From Ceratothoa steindachneri (taxonomy: Eukaryota; Arthropoda; Malacostraca; Isopoda; Cymothoidae), in contig OZ018335.1 of NCBI GenBank assembly GCA_963969495.1, positions 87,950,440-88,014,439 of the forward strand: a stretch of DNA of 64,000 nt. Direction: 5' to 3'. Shown one piece after another: positions 1 to 13,639 of the stretch. Made by a program: the position numbers and the translations under genes. Position 1 is the stretch's first letter. The number at the start of each line of letters is the position of its first letter. Below the pieces are notes generated by a model. The model was not told the origin of the DNA. It did no database searches and saw nothing but the letters and a program-made list of their open reading frames with translations.

Positions 1-450
1 CTCGTCGCTATGAAATACCTAAAGGTTAAAATGCAAGATCTCCCCCAGGAGAGTGAGATTCAAATTTCACGTCAAGTAAGAAATTGGAGACGTGTTTCTC
101 CCAAGCTAGAAGGCTAACGAGGAGCCGATGTAAGACTTGGTGAGAAAAACCGTTGGGCATAAGAACCCTCCTGGGCCCGTCATCAAGCCTCCCCCCCCCC
201 CCTCCTCTTAACACTCGCCCAGTGGGGTGACAACGTATAAATAAGGAACACTGAGAAAAATCGGGGTAGAATACGTCAGTCTCCAGGTGAGGAAGTCCTC
301 GGAATTAAGACCCCGGGCTACCTAGACTGGATTGGTAGTTTACTTGGCTCGCCAGACCAAGAAGTACCCTGCAAGAGAGGCAGGGCTACCTACCTTAAGT
401 GGCTAAGAAGCACCTCATCATTGAGCTAGTCAACGGTTATCAAATCAAAC
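1..450. other. unassigned sequence
   Basis: No coding similarity was recognised on either strand. The stretch holds a run of 12 C at 191-202. Around 340-400 it has short words, such as gctcgccagacc, resembling the tandem repeat that follows, so it may be a further decayed unit of that repeat. Confidence 0.3.
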
Positions 451-835
451 GTTAAGTTAACTTTGTTAAGTTTAACTTACTCTCGTCAGAGAGACTCCTC
501 ATATCCTGGTGCATCTTAAACACCAGGGGTATTCCTCGTCCTTAAGGAAATAAAGAAAGAAGGAGAAGGCTCCCACTTGAGCCCGTTACTCGTTAGCCAC
601 ACCGAACTCATAATTTAACTTGGTTGAGGAACTAAGTTCAACTTATTCTCGTCAGAGAAACCCCCCTCCGTTATCCTCGCCCTTGAAGAAGACCCTCCCC
701 GAGTTCAGTCCTCGCCAATGAGGAATTAAGTAACGAAGGAGAAAAGCTCCCCCTCGAGCTCGTTACTCGGTGGTCACATCGCACTCCAAGTTAACTTGGT
801 TTAAGAACCAAGTTCGACTCACTCGCCAGAGAGAC
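451..835 (+). repeat. diverged tandem repeat, about 3 units of 165-175 bp
   Basis: Three ordered landmarks recur. A self-complementary stretch of the type aagttaactt-n-aagtt lies at about 453, 613 and 789. It is followed by ctcgtcagaga or ctcgccagaga at 482, 648 and 822, which gives spacings of 166 and 174 bp. Each unit also holds a gagctcgttactcg-like word. Identity between units is modest. The array ends next to the Gmr1-like LTR at 868. Confidence 0.6.
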
Positions 836-867
836 CACGACTACCTTGGTGCCGCATAAAGCACCGT

Positions 868-2631
868 TGTCGTAAAATGACCCTCTGTTTTGATCACTAT
901 ACTCTTTCACACCCTTTTTGTAGCGGTATGCTTTGAGGTGCGTGAGTTACTTCTATGATGAAGTAGGCTTTGTTCTAAGAGTGCTAATTCAATAGTTTTT
1001 TTCTTAAGGAAGAGCTATTTTAAACACATAAGAATAAGAAGAAACACCAGATATCTACCAAAATAAACATGTATTTTAAATGAAACACTTAACTATAACA
1101 AACCAACAGTTAACACATTTCTATCTTTGACATCTAAGATCTTTCGCACGGATACAATGACAAAAATATAAACAATTAGGCTTCCCGTAAACATACCAAT
1201 TGCCGATTAGTATTTTTATCACGACTCTATTTGATTAGCGTTAAACATTAAATTAACGTACTCTCGTCTACAAGCACATATGACCTAGGTTCAAGAAGAA
1301 TGGTTTCTACTCCCCTTTAAAACGTGAGACATACTAAACTTCTACTATCGCAATATGAATATAAATGTCATTTCTAACTTACATGACAGAAGGTATTAGG
1401 GATTGCCGGATGTCGCTGGAGGACTTATCTCTCGCTTTGAAGTGTTGTGTCCGGTAGTTGAATTTTCGTCGAGTAGGGATAGCTTGTCGCCTGTGACGGG
1501 TGCTGATTCTTCAACGTAATTAAAGAACGGGAGCTCGTTGGGGCTGGGTTCTTCTCCTCTCACTCTTACAATTGTTGGAACCTTTTATATAGTGAATGGA
1601 GTACTGGTACTCCATCAAGAGTAAACTCCATCTCAGGAGTCTTCCATTCTTACTCTTATTTTTACTTAAGTATGACAACAGTTTATGGTCGCATTCCAAC
1701 TTAAACTCGCGCCCTATTAGATAATATTTGAATTTACCTATGGACCATATTATGGCCAAAGCTTCGATTTCGATTGTAGCGTAGGCTTTTTCTCTACTCA
1801 AAAGTTTCCTACTGACATAAGCTATGGGATAGGCTGTTTCGTCACCTTCGTATTGAAGTAATACTCCGCCTAACCCGTTTTGACTAGCGTCCATGCGAAT
1901 GCCGAAGATCTTGTTGGGATTTGGTAAGCGAAGAATGGGCGCAGTTACGAGTTTTCCTTTTAGAACCTCCAACTGAGTTATTGCATGGGGGTTCCACGTG
2001 ACAGGGTCTGACGTGTCTTTTTTAAAAACCATTCAGTGGGGCCGCAATGGAAGCGAAGTGTGGTACAAAACGCCTATAGAACGACGCCGCTCCCATAAAC
2101 GATCGGAGTTGTTTCTTTGTTTCCGGCCGGGGCATCTTGACTATGGCGTCCACTTTTTCTTGCTGGGTAGTCAAGTGTTTTTGTCCTATTTTGAATCCCA
2201 GGTAGTCAATGGATTCGTAGGCAAAATAACACTTGGTCAGCCCGGCGGTTGGACCTTGCTCCTTCAATTTCTCCAGCAATGAGCGTAAGGCGTGTAAGTG
2301 TGACTCCCATGTACGGGTAGCTAAGTACACGTTGTCGAAGTAAAACGACACGTCACTTAGGCCAGCGATAATTCGCCTCATCATCCTATTATAATTGCTA
2401 CCAGCTGTAAGTAGTCTGAAGGGTAGCCTGGTAAATTGTAACAGACCTCTCTCAGTCGCAAAAGCCGTCAGTTTTTTGGACTCCTTAGCGAGAGGTATTT
2501 GATAGTACGCTTTACACAAATCCAATTCGGTGATGAATTTAGCGTCTTCAAATAAATGGAGATTTTGATCTATTAGCGGGATGGGCTCGGCGTCGAAAAT
2601 GGTCACTGAATTCAATTTTCGGAAGTCCACT
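868..2631 (-). mobile_element. Gmr1-like gypsy fragment (3' LTR part plus RNase H/RT)
   Basis: Positions 868-1569 align with the first 0.7 kb (plus-strand reading) of the LTRs at 17916 and 24390, starting at the same tgtcgta terminus. At 1569/1570 the alignment jumps to the RNase H coding region equivalent to 19787 of the longer copy, so about 1.2 kb is missing, with tac shared at the joint. The coding similarity runs to 2631, where it stops inside the reverse transcriptase. This is an independent, older and truncated copy of the element at 17916-25928. Confidence 0.85.
1570..2631 (-). pseudogene. Gmr1-like RT and RNase H remnant
   Basis: The minus-strand frame 2630-2022 encodes part of a Ty3/gypsy reverse transcriptase. 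LDLCKAYYQIPLA carries the first palm aspartate, followed by the YxDD-region variant YFDNV and a DYLGFKIGQ thumb segment. A small frameshift near 2025 leads into 2032-1520, which holds RNase H with RMDASQNGLGG, IEIEALAI and ECDHKLLSYL. The extreme RNase H C-terminus is lost at the 1570 joint. It keeps a stretch of about 37 bp around the first catalytic Asp that the longer copy at 20720 has lost. It is not functional: the start is truncated, the frame is shifted and no gag or integrase remains. Confidence 0.85.
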
Positions 2632-2915
2632 CACATAGGAGGAGGGGTAGGGGCTATCTCACATCGTTTGAGTCATAGCGAACGTGGCTCAGATGGCGAC
2701 TGTCTCAACCGCTCCCAGCGTGGCTGAAAGGGGGAGGGGGACTTCTCGTCTTGTTTTAAATACTTGCCTTGATAAGAGCTACATTCCATGAACCCGCTCC
2801 TATACTTTCTCGCGCTTTTGAGCTTCGAAAATTGTTTGTAAGCTACACGAGGCCCATCACGTGGAGGCAATGCTTAAAAGCAACGTTATTTCTCCCCTCA
2901 CGTGCTTGTTCCCTC

Positions 2916-4264
<1,349 letters not shown>

Positions 4265-4597
4265 GAAGGCAATGTTATGGCTAACTAACCTATTCACCAA
4301 GCCCTCGGAAGGAGCTCTCCTCACACTGACGAGAGGAGAACATATAATCCAGCTTTTCTAAGCAAGCTAAAAAGATTGCTATCAATCAACCTTTATAAAT
4401 ATTATCCCTGCTTTCGAAGATAATGGAAAAATCGCTTTATCCACTCTAGCTAGGCCTTATAAATCGAGAATTATATTTGCAATAACGCAATTGTAATTAT
4501 GCGGTTAAGAAGGCAATGTTCTCCTTTCCTGATTGTGATAAGAGCTCCTTCCGAGGGCTTAATGAAGAGCTTAGTTAGCCATAACATCGTCTCCTTA
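4265..4597. mobile_element. MITE-like element with about 50-bp terminal inverted repeats
   Basis: Left arm 4266-4318 and right arm 4540-4594 are inverted copies. Both contain gttatggctaacta, then a variable part, then gccctcggaaggagctct (read from each end inward). The interior is about 220 bp, AT-rich and non-coding. The left end touches the (TA)n tract. No clear target duplication is seen, so the superfamily is open. Confidence 0.7.
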
Positions 4598-6187
4598 ACG
4601 GCATATATATTAGGGTGTCGTGTCCCAGAAAATTCAAGATGGTGATACACACTCCAGCATATGACGCCCTGGTTGCCTCTCGTGTGAAAGTAAATACTGT
4701 AAAATTTTATTTCATTTCCGCTATATTTACTGGTAACATGTATTTTGAGTGATATTAACCACTTTAAGAAATGTTTTTTCTTCTCTTCCTCAAATAGCTA
4801 AAACGCAATGGCACTCGCTCGGCGATCACTCAAAAATACCTGAAAAATTAGCACTTTGAAGATTTATGAAATCCCATAATAGGTTGACACGTTGAACCAA
4901 AATAACATTCGATGAAAGGGAATCCGAATGGATAAGTGCTCTGAAAAAAAGCACTATTCCTGTATAGTATTGGCCTTTTGGGGGTAAATTCGAAAATGAC
5001 AGTGGTCAAATAAGCAGGGGGGAGGGGGTTCCCAATTTTGGGAATTTGTGCAAGCAATGCAAGACTATAGTTAATCATTACAAAATACAAAAATAATAAC
5101 GGGCACCTAAAGGATACTGCCGGATCCCTTAAAGAAATGAGGAGAAACTCAGGAGGGTCACTTAGGAGCTGGCGTTCTGAAACTAAGAACAATAGTTTTC
5201 TGAATTTCAAATCTTGGCCCCCAAAAGTAATTTTTATAATAGTAAATCCCCTTAAAATTAAAGAATAAACAGCTTGGTTAAACGTTTTCTTTATCATTTT
5301 TTTATTTGTATGACTAACTAAATCATATCTTTATTTCCGTTTATTCGAGGAGCCTTATAACTATTTTAAAAAGAAACAAAAGACAGGAATATAATACCAA
5401 AAATCGGTGTAAAACTCTGTAGGTAACAATTCCAATCCTGTTTCTTCTATAAATTGAAAAAAAAATCGGGTTTAATTGATGATTGAAGCATAAATTCTGA
5501 TTTCAGCATAAAATGTGAGAAATGGTAGCATTTCTCAACCATTTTATGGGATGTCTCTAAATGTCATCATGTCCGTAAATAAACATTGAAAACAGCCATC
5601 AAATGACTTTAATCTTATAGAAAAACAATTAATATACTGGCCATGTTTTGTGTCTGTTAAGATTAAGATATCAGTGATTAAAAACAAAAATATTTACTCG
5701 AAATTAATGTGCCAAAATTTCTATTTTAATGTTTTAAAATGCTCCGAATTGAGCTCAATTCAATCGAAGATATATGTTAAACGAAAATTATTAAATCTTA
5801 TAAAATTGCTTATGTATAATACTACAACAATTATAGAGAAAAACATTGTAAAATAATGGAATGAGAATAGTTTATAATTTAATTATTCGAACTCATGTCG
5901 AATGTATAAAAATTAATTCTATTTGAAATCTGTTAAATACCGCCGTATACGGGCCGTTTATGTAAAAGGGAAATTGGAAAGTAGATCAAGATGAAGACTC
6001 GAAATCTCTCAAAAGAAATAAATCTGAAGATTTTCCCAAGTTCACACCAAATAAAGAATACTGAATCCAGATCCAAGGTTACTTTACCTTTGAGGAAGTC
6101 ACTGATCACTTTTATCCAGCCTAAAATCAAGAAAGAAGAGAACTCTACCCTTTGGAGTCAGAGTTTCACGTAAAGGGCACGTCATGA
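4598..6187. other. AT-rich stretch without recognised gene
   Basis: No recognisable protein motif. A minus-strand frame of 149 codons (5297-4848) is open but has no familiar domain, and its composition does not stand out from the flanks. Probably intergenic DNA or a decayed repeat. Confidence 0.4.
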
Positions 6188-6430
6188 AGAATAAAACCGA
6201 TAGGCACCAAGCCGAACCAAGAAATCTATCTGGCTACCCATGAATGGTACCAGAACCGGGGGAGAAATCACCTTTGGTAACCAAAAACACTCTTAAAAGA
6301 GGCTGCACAGCTTGCCTCCAATACATTACAGGCTAAATTAACCCCTGTCTAGCTTATACCTGGGTATAGTTTGGCCCAGGCCAGAGTATACCCGGGGAAT
6401 AAACTGTCCTAGGCCAAACTATGTCTATGG
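6188..6430. repeat. dispersed repeat, copy 1 (pair at 13640-13960)
   Basis: Positions 6205-6345 match 13812-13960, with shared blocks caccaagccgaa, cacctttggtaacc and aaaaga-n-acagctt. Next to it lies a palindrome-rich segment with cctaggccaaa and tatacc words (6355-6430). In the other copy the same kind of segment lies on the opposite side. This fits a foldback or inverted-repeat element. Confidence 0.5.
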
Positions 6431-9084
6431 GTATGATGGTGGTGGCCAGACGTAAGGCTCTTCGAAAGTGGTGTGATGACCAAGGGCGATTTGTCACCGA
6501 ATTTAGTACCACTCTTGGGGCAGCTAAATTAGTTCGTAATTCGGCTGGGCGGCTGCTTGGTTGGTTTCTTTGTGAATGCCTTGTATTCACAAGGCTATGA
6601 ATCCAAAAGTAGACTTGCATGGTAGGCTGGGTAAATGATGATCGGAGATTTCCTGAGAGGTAAAATGAAGCTTGAAGCTGGGTTAAATATTCTTTAATCG
6701 GCGGGAACTTTGGAATCGTCTTCAGATGTATTTTCTTGATAAAAGAATTCATCCTTAAACGCAGTCCATTTCCCTTTTTACATAACTTCCCGCATTCATA
6801 AAGGAAGTATTTTAACGCGGATTTATACTTAATTTATATATTTGATTAGTTCCCATAATATTAAAGTTGTTCTCTCAACTTACATTAACATATTTTACCA
6901 ATTCTTTCACAACTATCAAATCTTATAATTGCTATATAATAATAAATAAGGAAAAAATAAAATATTTTCTTTATATCCAGACGAAATAATGACTTGCTTC
7001 TTTTAGGCCTTCCATTGTTGCCAAATGTCACCGTTCCTCTTATTTAGGCGATCTAACCTATAAATACTCTTTTTTTCATTAATCAAACCCGATTTATATT
7101 AACCATATTGAAAAGATAGGATGGAAAGTACTAACTATAGACTTTTACATGAATATTATATTTATTAACCAAAATGTACTATATTCCACTCTTTCGTTTC
7201 TTGTTTTCTATTTTTTAATTAGTTTAAAATTTCTTCATATCATGGAAATAAAAATTATTTAGTTAGTGGTAAAAATAAGCAAGTGATTGAGAGAATAACA
7301 CTAATTTGGAGAAAAATAACTAGGCTGTTTACTTTAGATCATATTGCAAAAGATAAGTATTTACAATTTGGGAACAGTGCTCCTTCTAGAGCAGTTATTA
7401 TTTTCGGATTCCTTATTCATGGAAAGTAATTTGGTTAATGCTGCCCCATTATAAAAGTCTAGGAAACTCTAAAGTGCTTATTTTTTAGGTATCTTTGATT
7501 GTCTCATTCTATCTTGCAATGTGAGTGCTACATAACACTATAGTATAAAATAGCCTAGGTCAGAATAGACTCCTCTAACGTGGTAATCAATTTCTTTTTT
7601 CCTTTTTATTTATTTTCAACATTTTGTGATAAAATGGTCGCAAGCATTCAGATGTTTTAGTTTTGTGGTTAAATGAAGAGTTTGGATGCCAAACCCGCTA
7701 AACGCCACCTCCGTCAGAAATGAGATAACGATGGTGAATGAATGCTCTCCGCACCTAAAATACGTTAAATCAAATCATTTCGCTTTAAAACCCACTAAAT
7801 TCTACGCTTTTCTAGGTCTGAAATCTCTATTTCTAGTCAAAAGCCTCTAAACGCCACTTCCATTTGGCGGCAAAAGCCACTACCTTCCGAAAACCAATCA
7901 CAATGCAGCATGGAATCTCGTGACTTCAGTCAGCTACATGATAGCTACGCGCTGAGGAGCCGGCTTTTTTTGTAAACAGTATTTAGGTTTTGGAGATTAG
8001 TACGATATTCAGTTAATAATTCAGATCGTTTTGTCATTGAATATGATGAAATGGATGAGCACATCCTATTGACACTAATTGGAAGGAAAAACGTCTCCTG
8101 CCTCTCAACTCTGCCCGTTGTAAAGCAAAAGAGAATATATATAGTGGGAATGTTTGATCGCGAGCATAGCTTGCAGCCATAATAGTTTGAGTTGCGCTGA
8201 TGTTAATTTGACGGACACGGATTTAACTTATATCAAGGAACAGCTATATTCCACTAATGATAAGGTTATACAAGATACCATCCTACTGTCTCATATGGAT
8301 GTCACGCCATGCAAAAGGAGGAAGCGGTGTTTGCTTGTGAATTTAGCCAGCACTCTCTGTTGAAGAGGGGGAAAAGGTGGTTTCAGTTCAAGCTCAGTCC
8401 TCTTTTTCACGTGAACTGCGTCAAAGAAGTAAAAAAGAATGATGTCTTGAAGCTGCAGGGTGAATTGGGGGTTCTCTGAGCTGTGCAAGTCTTCGACGAC
8501 AATGTCCTTTCAAATGCTGGTGACAGAGTCATTAAACAAGACATTGAGGATGAGTGAGGTTTCTTTCACAGATGTGTTTTTTTATACTTGAATCTTCATA
8601 AGAATGATTTGCACTTTGTTTACATACTAGTTCTTACACTACAAAATATTAATCTAATAAGCTTTTTTACCAGAGTTTTGATAGGATCATTTTGAAATGT
8701 CCTCGCATAGTTAAGTCTTTATCATAATGTTTTGTCCCTTGTTTTCATAATTGTGTATACATTACACTATCTAATAAGCTTTATACTAGATGCGCATACA
8801 TACATGATTATATTGCAAATATTTTTTAATGTTGTAATGTAAGCCTTGGAATTATTATGCTTCTTTATACCTGCTATACTTATATCTGATGACCAAACTT
8901 CAGAAAAGAACTTACTTGACCACTTATCACTTGTTCATTTATTTATTTTTTTAATGTAATTTTTTTTATTCATGTTTTATGGATTTTTATTAATCATTTA
9001 TATTTATTTATACATCATATTTTAAATTAGAATTTAAAAGTTTAAGTTCGCTGGTTTTAGTCCTCATATCAAGCTGCTGTGTTG
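6431..9084. other. AT-rich stretch without recognised gene
   Basis: No assignable gene. A short frame with plausible codon use (about 8310-8480, plus strand, beginning MQKEEAVFACEF) lies around 8150-8560. It cannot be extended or assigned, and may be a fragment of a gene or element. Confidence 0.35.
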
Positions 9085-9235
9085 CTGCTTATCAGGCGGA
9101 CGTCACCCAGGGCAAGTCCCAACTCCCCACCATGTGATGCCCAGTCACGGTGGTAACCTCTTTACTAAATAGTATCAGCTTAAAAGAATCGGGACGGAGA
9201 TTCGAACCGCCGACCCAGCGTTGCCGGGCAAGCAA
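9085..9235 (-). repeat. tRNA-related SINE-like repeat
   Basis: Read on the minus strand, the segment contains ggcggttcgaatctcc, a good match to a pol III B-box / T-arm, within a GC-richer island (aacgctgggtcggc before it, cgtcccg after it). No A-box at the right distance and no complete cloverleaf can be drawn, so this is better called a SINE or tRNA-derived remnant than a tRNA gene. Confidence 0.4.
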
Positions 9236-10904
9236 TATATAGTGAATGTTGGTTTGTTTAACATCTGTTCTGTTATTGTTAAAATAAATGTGTTGCCATT
9301 TTGTGCAATTGTGGTTATACTGTGTGTATTTTTTATCCTATATTTGAGTCTTTTGCCTTTATTTAATGACTGCAGAGAAATAGGGGGACTAGCACATGAC
9401 TGTAGGTCTCATCCAAAAATGGGTATGTAAAATGAATAGATGTACTACCATACCCACAACACACCCACCCCTCCCCCATAAAAATGATGACTTTCTTATT
9501 AATGTGTAAGCTTACCAATTTTCAGTGTTTCCTAATGCATCTTAAATGGTTTTGCAATGTTTTACTATGTCCTGTACAAAGGCGTGGATTTAGAAGTTTT
9601 TGCGAAAAAAGGCCTGTTGGATTTACCTGGTTTTGACGCAAAAGAAAATCTAATTAAAAAAAACGGTAAATAGAATAAATTGACATTTTTAGAAAAAAAT
9701 ATATATTTTATTCACTAAATAATAACCTTATCGTTGCTTTTAAAATGAAATTACTGAACTTGAACATAGAAGCCTAATAAAAAATGTTAATTTAATAGAC
9801 AAGTGGCCAGGCAGATTTAGAGAGTTTTGCATCTGAATTCTTCAAATATATTTAATAATTATTAAAAATTTAAATTTTGATGAAGAAAAATAAAAATTAA
9901 CTGTCTATTTTCTGAGATTTTGTACAAAAAAAACCTAATGCTGATACAGACCTACATGAAGTTTTGTTTTGACATTTCAAATGTGAACATGTATCTGCAA
10001 TAAATTTTATAACAAGTTATGAGTGGACATGTTTTCCCTCTTAATATTGCATCACACAATGATTTCATCTGCTTTGAATTACCATAGCAAGCAAGACATC
10101 ATTGGAAAGTAAAAATTGTCAGCATTCCGATGCTTTTTTACCGATGGGACAAACCGTGACAGAGCTACGCGGTAATAAACATTCGCGCCCCTTTTTTTAT
10201 TGACAAGGGCAGGAGGCTCAGCACGAGCGATCTCCTTCTTCGGCGTAGCTATCAGTGTAAGTAAAAACTGAATTAAAACATATTTAAGCCCTTTTAAAAT
10301 CTTAGAATTAATTTTCAAAAATAAACGTGCTACCTAAAACAAATCAGGTGACTTTATGATTTAGGCCTACTCTATTACAGTGCTTTTTATGACCAAAATT
10401 CCATTTTAGTGTGAAAACACTTGTACTTGTGTAACCTTTTGAAGTAACTGTACTTCTTGGGTGTTGTTTTTTATTACACAGTACCTTTTACTTAACTACT
10501 TGTGTAATTTTATTTTGAGAAAAACATGTGGTTACTCTTTCCACTGAGTAGGCTTGATAAGCCTGATGTCAATATATCAAAATGAATCAAAATTTTATTT
10601 AAACTTCAATTAAGGCTTGTATCTTACCCTAAGAATTATTATTTGATATTTGATGATATTCTATATTTTGCCTTTACTATTAAATTAACACTAAAACATA
10701 AATCAAACTTTTACGTTCAAAGAGTTTCTCAGTACGGCAGTAGTTTTTCATTAAGTAATTATTTGGGTCGCTACTTTACCCTAATTCAGTGAAATTATTT
10801 TAAAGTAACATTATAATACTCTACTGACCTCTTAATCGACTCATGTTCAAGTTTGATATTACCTGTAGGATTTAGTGTTAAAAATAGATATTTTTACACC
10901 CCTC
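9236..10904. other. AT-rich stretch without recognised gene
   Basis: Only short open frames with no recognised motif (for example 9221-9430 plus, hydrophobic; 10318-10079 minus). Nothing supportable as a gene was seen. Confidence 0.35.
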
Positions 10905-11048
10905 ACACGATCACTACTCAGTGTGTCCATACAGCCAAGACGGCAAATAACGATGTACAAAAAAATGTGCTACTGACTTTGAACACTCTTATCTGGTCAG
11001 GATATTTGGTAGTAGGCTTTGAATGAGAACCTCCTTATCCTCATAGTA
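10905..11048 (-). pseudogene. inverted, internally deleted copy of the integrase at 11415
   Basis: The reverse complement matches two separate parts of the neighbouring plus-strand integrase pseudogene. Positions 11048-11004 match 11415-11463 (gaggataaggaggttctca), and the rest matches about 11784-11872 (ttgtac-tcgttatttgc, cttggctgtatgga). About 320 bp present in the plus copy are missing at the joint. The pair forms a head-to-head inverted repeat. Confidence 0.75.
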
Positions 11049-11414
11049 AAAAATCCCTCCCTCAGCTCAATAGGGCTTAGCTATGTGTCTGAACTTGGAT
11101 TTTGCATTTGAACGTTTCTTTGGAGGTAGATCGTAGACCCACTGGAGATACTTTTGTTGTATTGCAGTTTAGAATCTCAAAAGTTGGTCGTACAACTGAT
11201 ATTCCATGGTTGTCCAAATTGGAAAACTACAATTTAATAATAGGATTTTTAAAAAAATAGACACAATACTTAATTATCTTGCTACTGCTTGGTAAACTTA
11301 TTCAGAATTGAATAGCATAATTTAATATTTTGTTTGCAAAAACAGATAAGCCCACTAAAAAGGAGATTTGATCGGTCTTCTAGTGTTTCGTAAAGAAGAT
11401 TTGATTGGTCCTTT

Positions 11415-12440
11415 ACCATGAGGATAAGGAGGTTCTCACAAAAGGCTGGCTACCAAATATTATGGATGCCTGCCATGACAACACAATTTCTGGAGATCAT
11501 TTTGACAGGGATAAAAACTTTAGCAAAAAATTATAACCATTATTATTGGAAAGGAATGAAGAGTGATGTTCACCAACATGTCAAAGCCTGTAAAAAAATG
11601 TTTTGCCACAAATGCCAAAATCAGCAAGGAGGCCCTACCACTCAACAGCGTACCAGTACCTTGAAAAGAATGGAGCTTAGTGGCAATTGATTTGATCGGT
11701 CCTCTTCAGGAAACACCAAATGGCAATTAATACATAATTTCTGCCATGACCATTTCTCCAAGTGGAGTACATCAACAGCTATACCAGATAATAGTGCAAA
11801 GTCAGTGGCACATTTTTTGTACTTCGTTATTTGCGGCCTTGGCTGTATGGACACTCTGATTAATGATCAGGGAATATAATTTGTTAACTCAATCAGTGAC
11901 AACCTGATGGAGCATTTTCAAAGTGATCACCGCATTTCATCTGCCTATCACCCACAAACAAATGGTCAGCGAGAACATGACAACCGTACACTCAAAGAAA
12001 CTCTCAGTAAACTTGCCAATGACCAAGGAAACAACTGGGACCAGTTCATCCCTTCGGTTCTGTTTGCATATCACATATCTTTGTATGCCTCAACCAAATG
12101 CACTATATTTGAGGTCATTTAAAGACGCAAGGCCAAGCTTCCTATTGACCTCAAACCCTCTGAAAATGACACTGTGGACCCCATTCATCTTACAGATAAC
12201 GCTAAGCTTGATGTGCTGGAGACACTAACAACAATACAAAGAAAGTTCCACTCAATCGTCAGTACCAACATCCACTGTGGACAGTAACACCAGAAGCGTG
12301 CTTTTGATCATCGACACAATGGCTACAAAGAAATCCCAGTTGGCTTAACTGTTTATATCAAGAACTCATGGCGTATTCATCGCATCGGTTAAAAGATGGC
12401 ACTGCTCTGGATTGGGCCTTTCTTAGTTGTGGGATCCTTG
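11415..12440 (+). pseudogene. Ginger/gypsy-type DDE integrase pseudogene
   Basis: Shifted plus-strand frames spell a retroviral-type integrase. The zinc-binding region comes first (HYYWKGMKSDVHQHVKACKK, about 11540-11600). The catalytic core follows: VAIDLIGPLQ (first Asp), LINDQG (second Asp) and SSAYHPQTNGQRE with the Glu (about 11936-11972). A C-terminal segment with GLTVYIKNSWRIHRIG lies near 12330-12390. At least three frameshifts and several stops interrupt it. Because an OTU domain follows, I favour a Ginger-type DNA transposon or related gypsy-derived integrase over an ordinary gypsy pol. No RT lies nearby. It is not functional. Confidence 0.7.
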
Positions 12441-12794
12441 ACCAAGGGAAGAGTTAGATTAAGAACAATAAGAATGACAAGATATTGAATAACATCTACA
12501 ACGCCAGTAACATTAAGTTTTATCGGAATGAAGAGGCTTCTCCACAACCCTAATGCTCGGATAATTGTCCCAGTGACACGGCCAATGAAAACCCAAAGCT
12601 GAAGAGACTCAAAAAAACATATAAAGAACCCGAAGATGGCATCTACATCTTACAGAAACACAAGAAAACCTTGACTCTCAATCCACTATCAAGTTCAGGA
12701 AGAAAGGGTCTTAGCGGCTCTTTTGCCCTTATGTTTGGTAAAGCTGTGTACCATGGATGCACCAAGAACCTAAGACCACCATGATGCACTTATA

Positions 12795-12940
12795 AAACTA
12801 AAGGGGATGGAAACTATTTCTTTCGAGCCATAAGATACATCTTGACTGGCTCCGAGGATAACCACTCCATACTGAGAGATAAAGTTATCAAGCACATGAA
12901 CTCTGACATTAGGCAAAAGGTGCAGCCCCACTTAAACCAA
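12795..12940 (+). pseudogene. OTU-domain fragment downstream of integrase
   Basis: The frame reads GDGNYFFRAIRYILTGSE, then N-HSILRDKVIKHM. This matches the N-terminal part of OTU cysteine proteases, whose signature is GDGNC-L/F-FRA. The catalytic Cys is replaced by Tyr (a single-base change). The C-terminal half with the catalytic His is not found before the frame ends near 12955. It lies in line with the integrase pseudogene and is probably part of the same element. Confidence 0.7.
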
Positions 12941-12955
12941 AACGTGAATGTAAGC

Positions 12956-13384
12956 TAAACTCTGAATTTACAAAATATTTGTTTTTGTTGTTAAAAGCGT
13001 TTGTTGTTTACATTTATAAATAATACAAAGTATGATACATATATGAATAACAGACTCAGTGAGGTGACCTGTTGAATAATTAATTTACACTCATTTTTGT
13101 TTTGAAAGTGCATTGATTCAATCAGTTTTTAATCTTTTCTTAATTAATTAATTAATGATAAGTATAAACCACACGTTGCTCTCTGCTTCATAGAAAATAC
13201 AATGGATTGTTAGATAATAGGGAATGATGGCAGAGCTAAACCAACCAAATAATTGTTGACAAATGTTGAAAAGTTAATAATAATTATAATGATGGTGATG
13301 CATCAGTTTTATACAGAACTTTTCTGGACACTCAAAGATGTGTTGCCTCGCATTATTCATTCAATCCATGGTCGGAGGTTTAAG
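12956..13384. other. AT-rich stretch without recognised gene
   Basis: Contains attaattaatta words near 13140. No coding or repeat assignment could be made. Confidence 0.35.
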
Positions 13385-13620
13385 CTACTATTGTAGTTAC
13401 AGCTGCCTGGGGCAGACTGATGGAAGTGAGGCTGCCAATCTGCGCCAAAGGCCCTTTCGACCGCCCCCAACCACTCACTCACACTTCATTCATACATATG
13501 CAAGGTGGGCGAAGTGTCTTATCCAAGGACACAAAAACAATCTGCACCTGTAGGAGCCAGGAGGCGAATCGCCAACCTTCCTGTCATAAAGCGACCCGCT
13601 CTACTATCTGAGTCACTGTT
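13385..13620. repeat. GC-richer dispersed repeat with tRNA-like tail
   Basis: The block contains gctgccaatctgcgcc, gaagtgtcttatccaaggac and ggagccaggaggcgaatcgc, then aacctt-n-gcgacccgctctacta. I recognise this word order from a repeat common in animal genomes with a tRNA-like 3' part. The class was not verified. Confidence 0.45.
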
Positions 13621-13639
13621 GAAAAGTTCAGTAATTGTT

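Noticed and set aside
4848..5297. 149-codon minus-strand open frame
   Set aside because: No recognisable domain, AT-rich flanks, and no sign of promoter or splice structure. Most likely chance.
9185..9235. Possible tRNA gene on the minus strand
   Set aside because: A B-box-like ggttcgaatc is present, but no A-box or complete cloverleaf can be formed.
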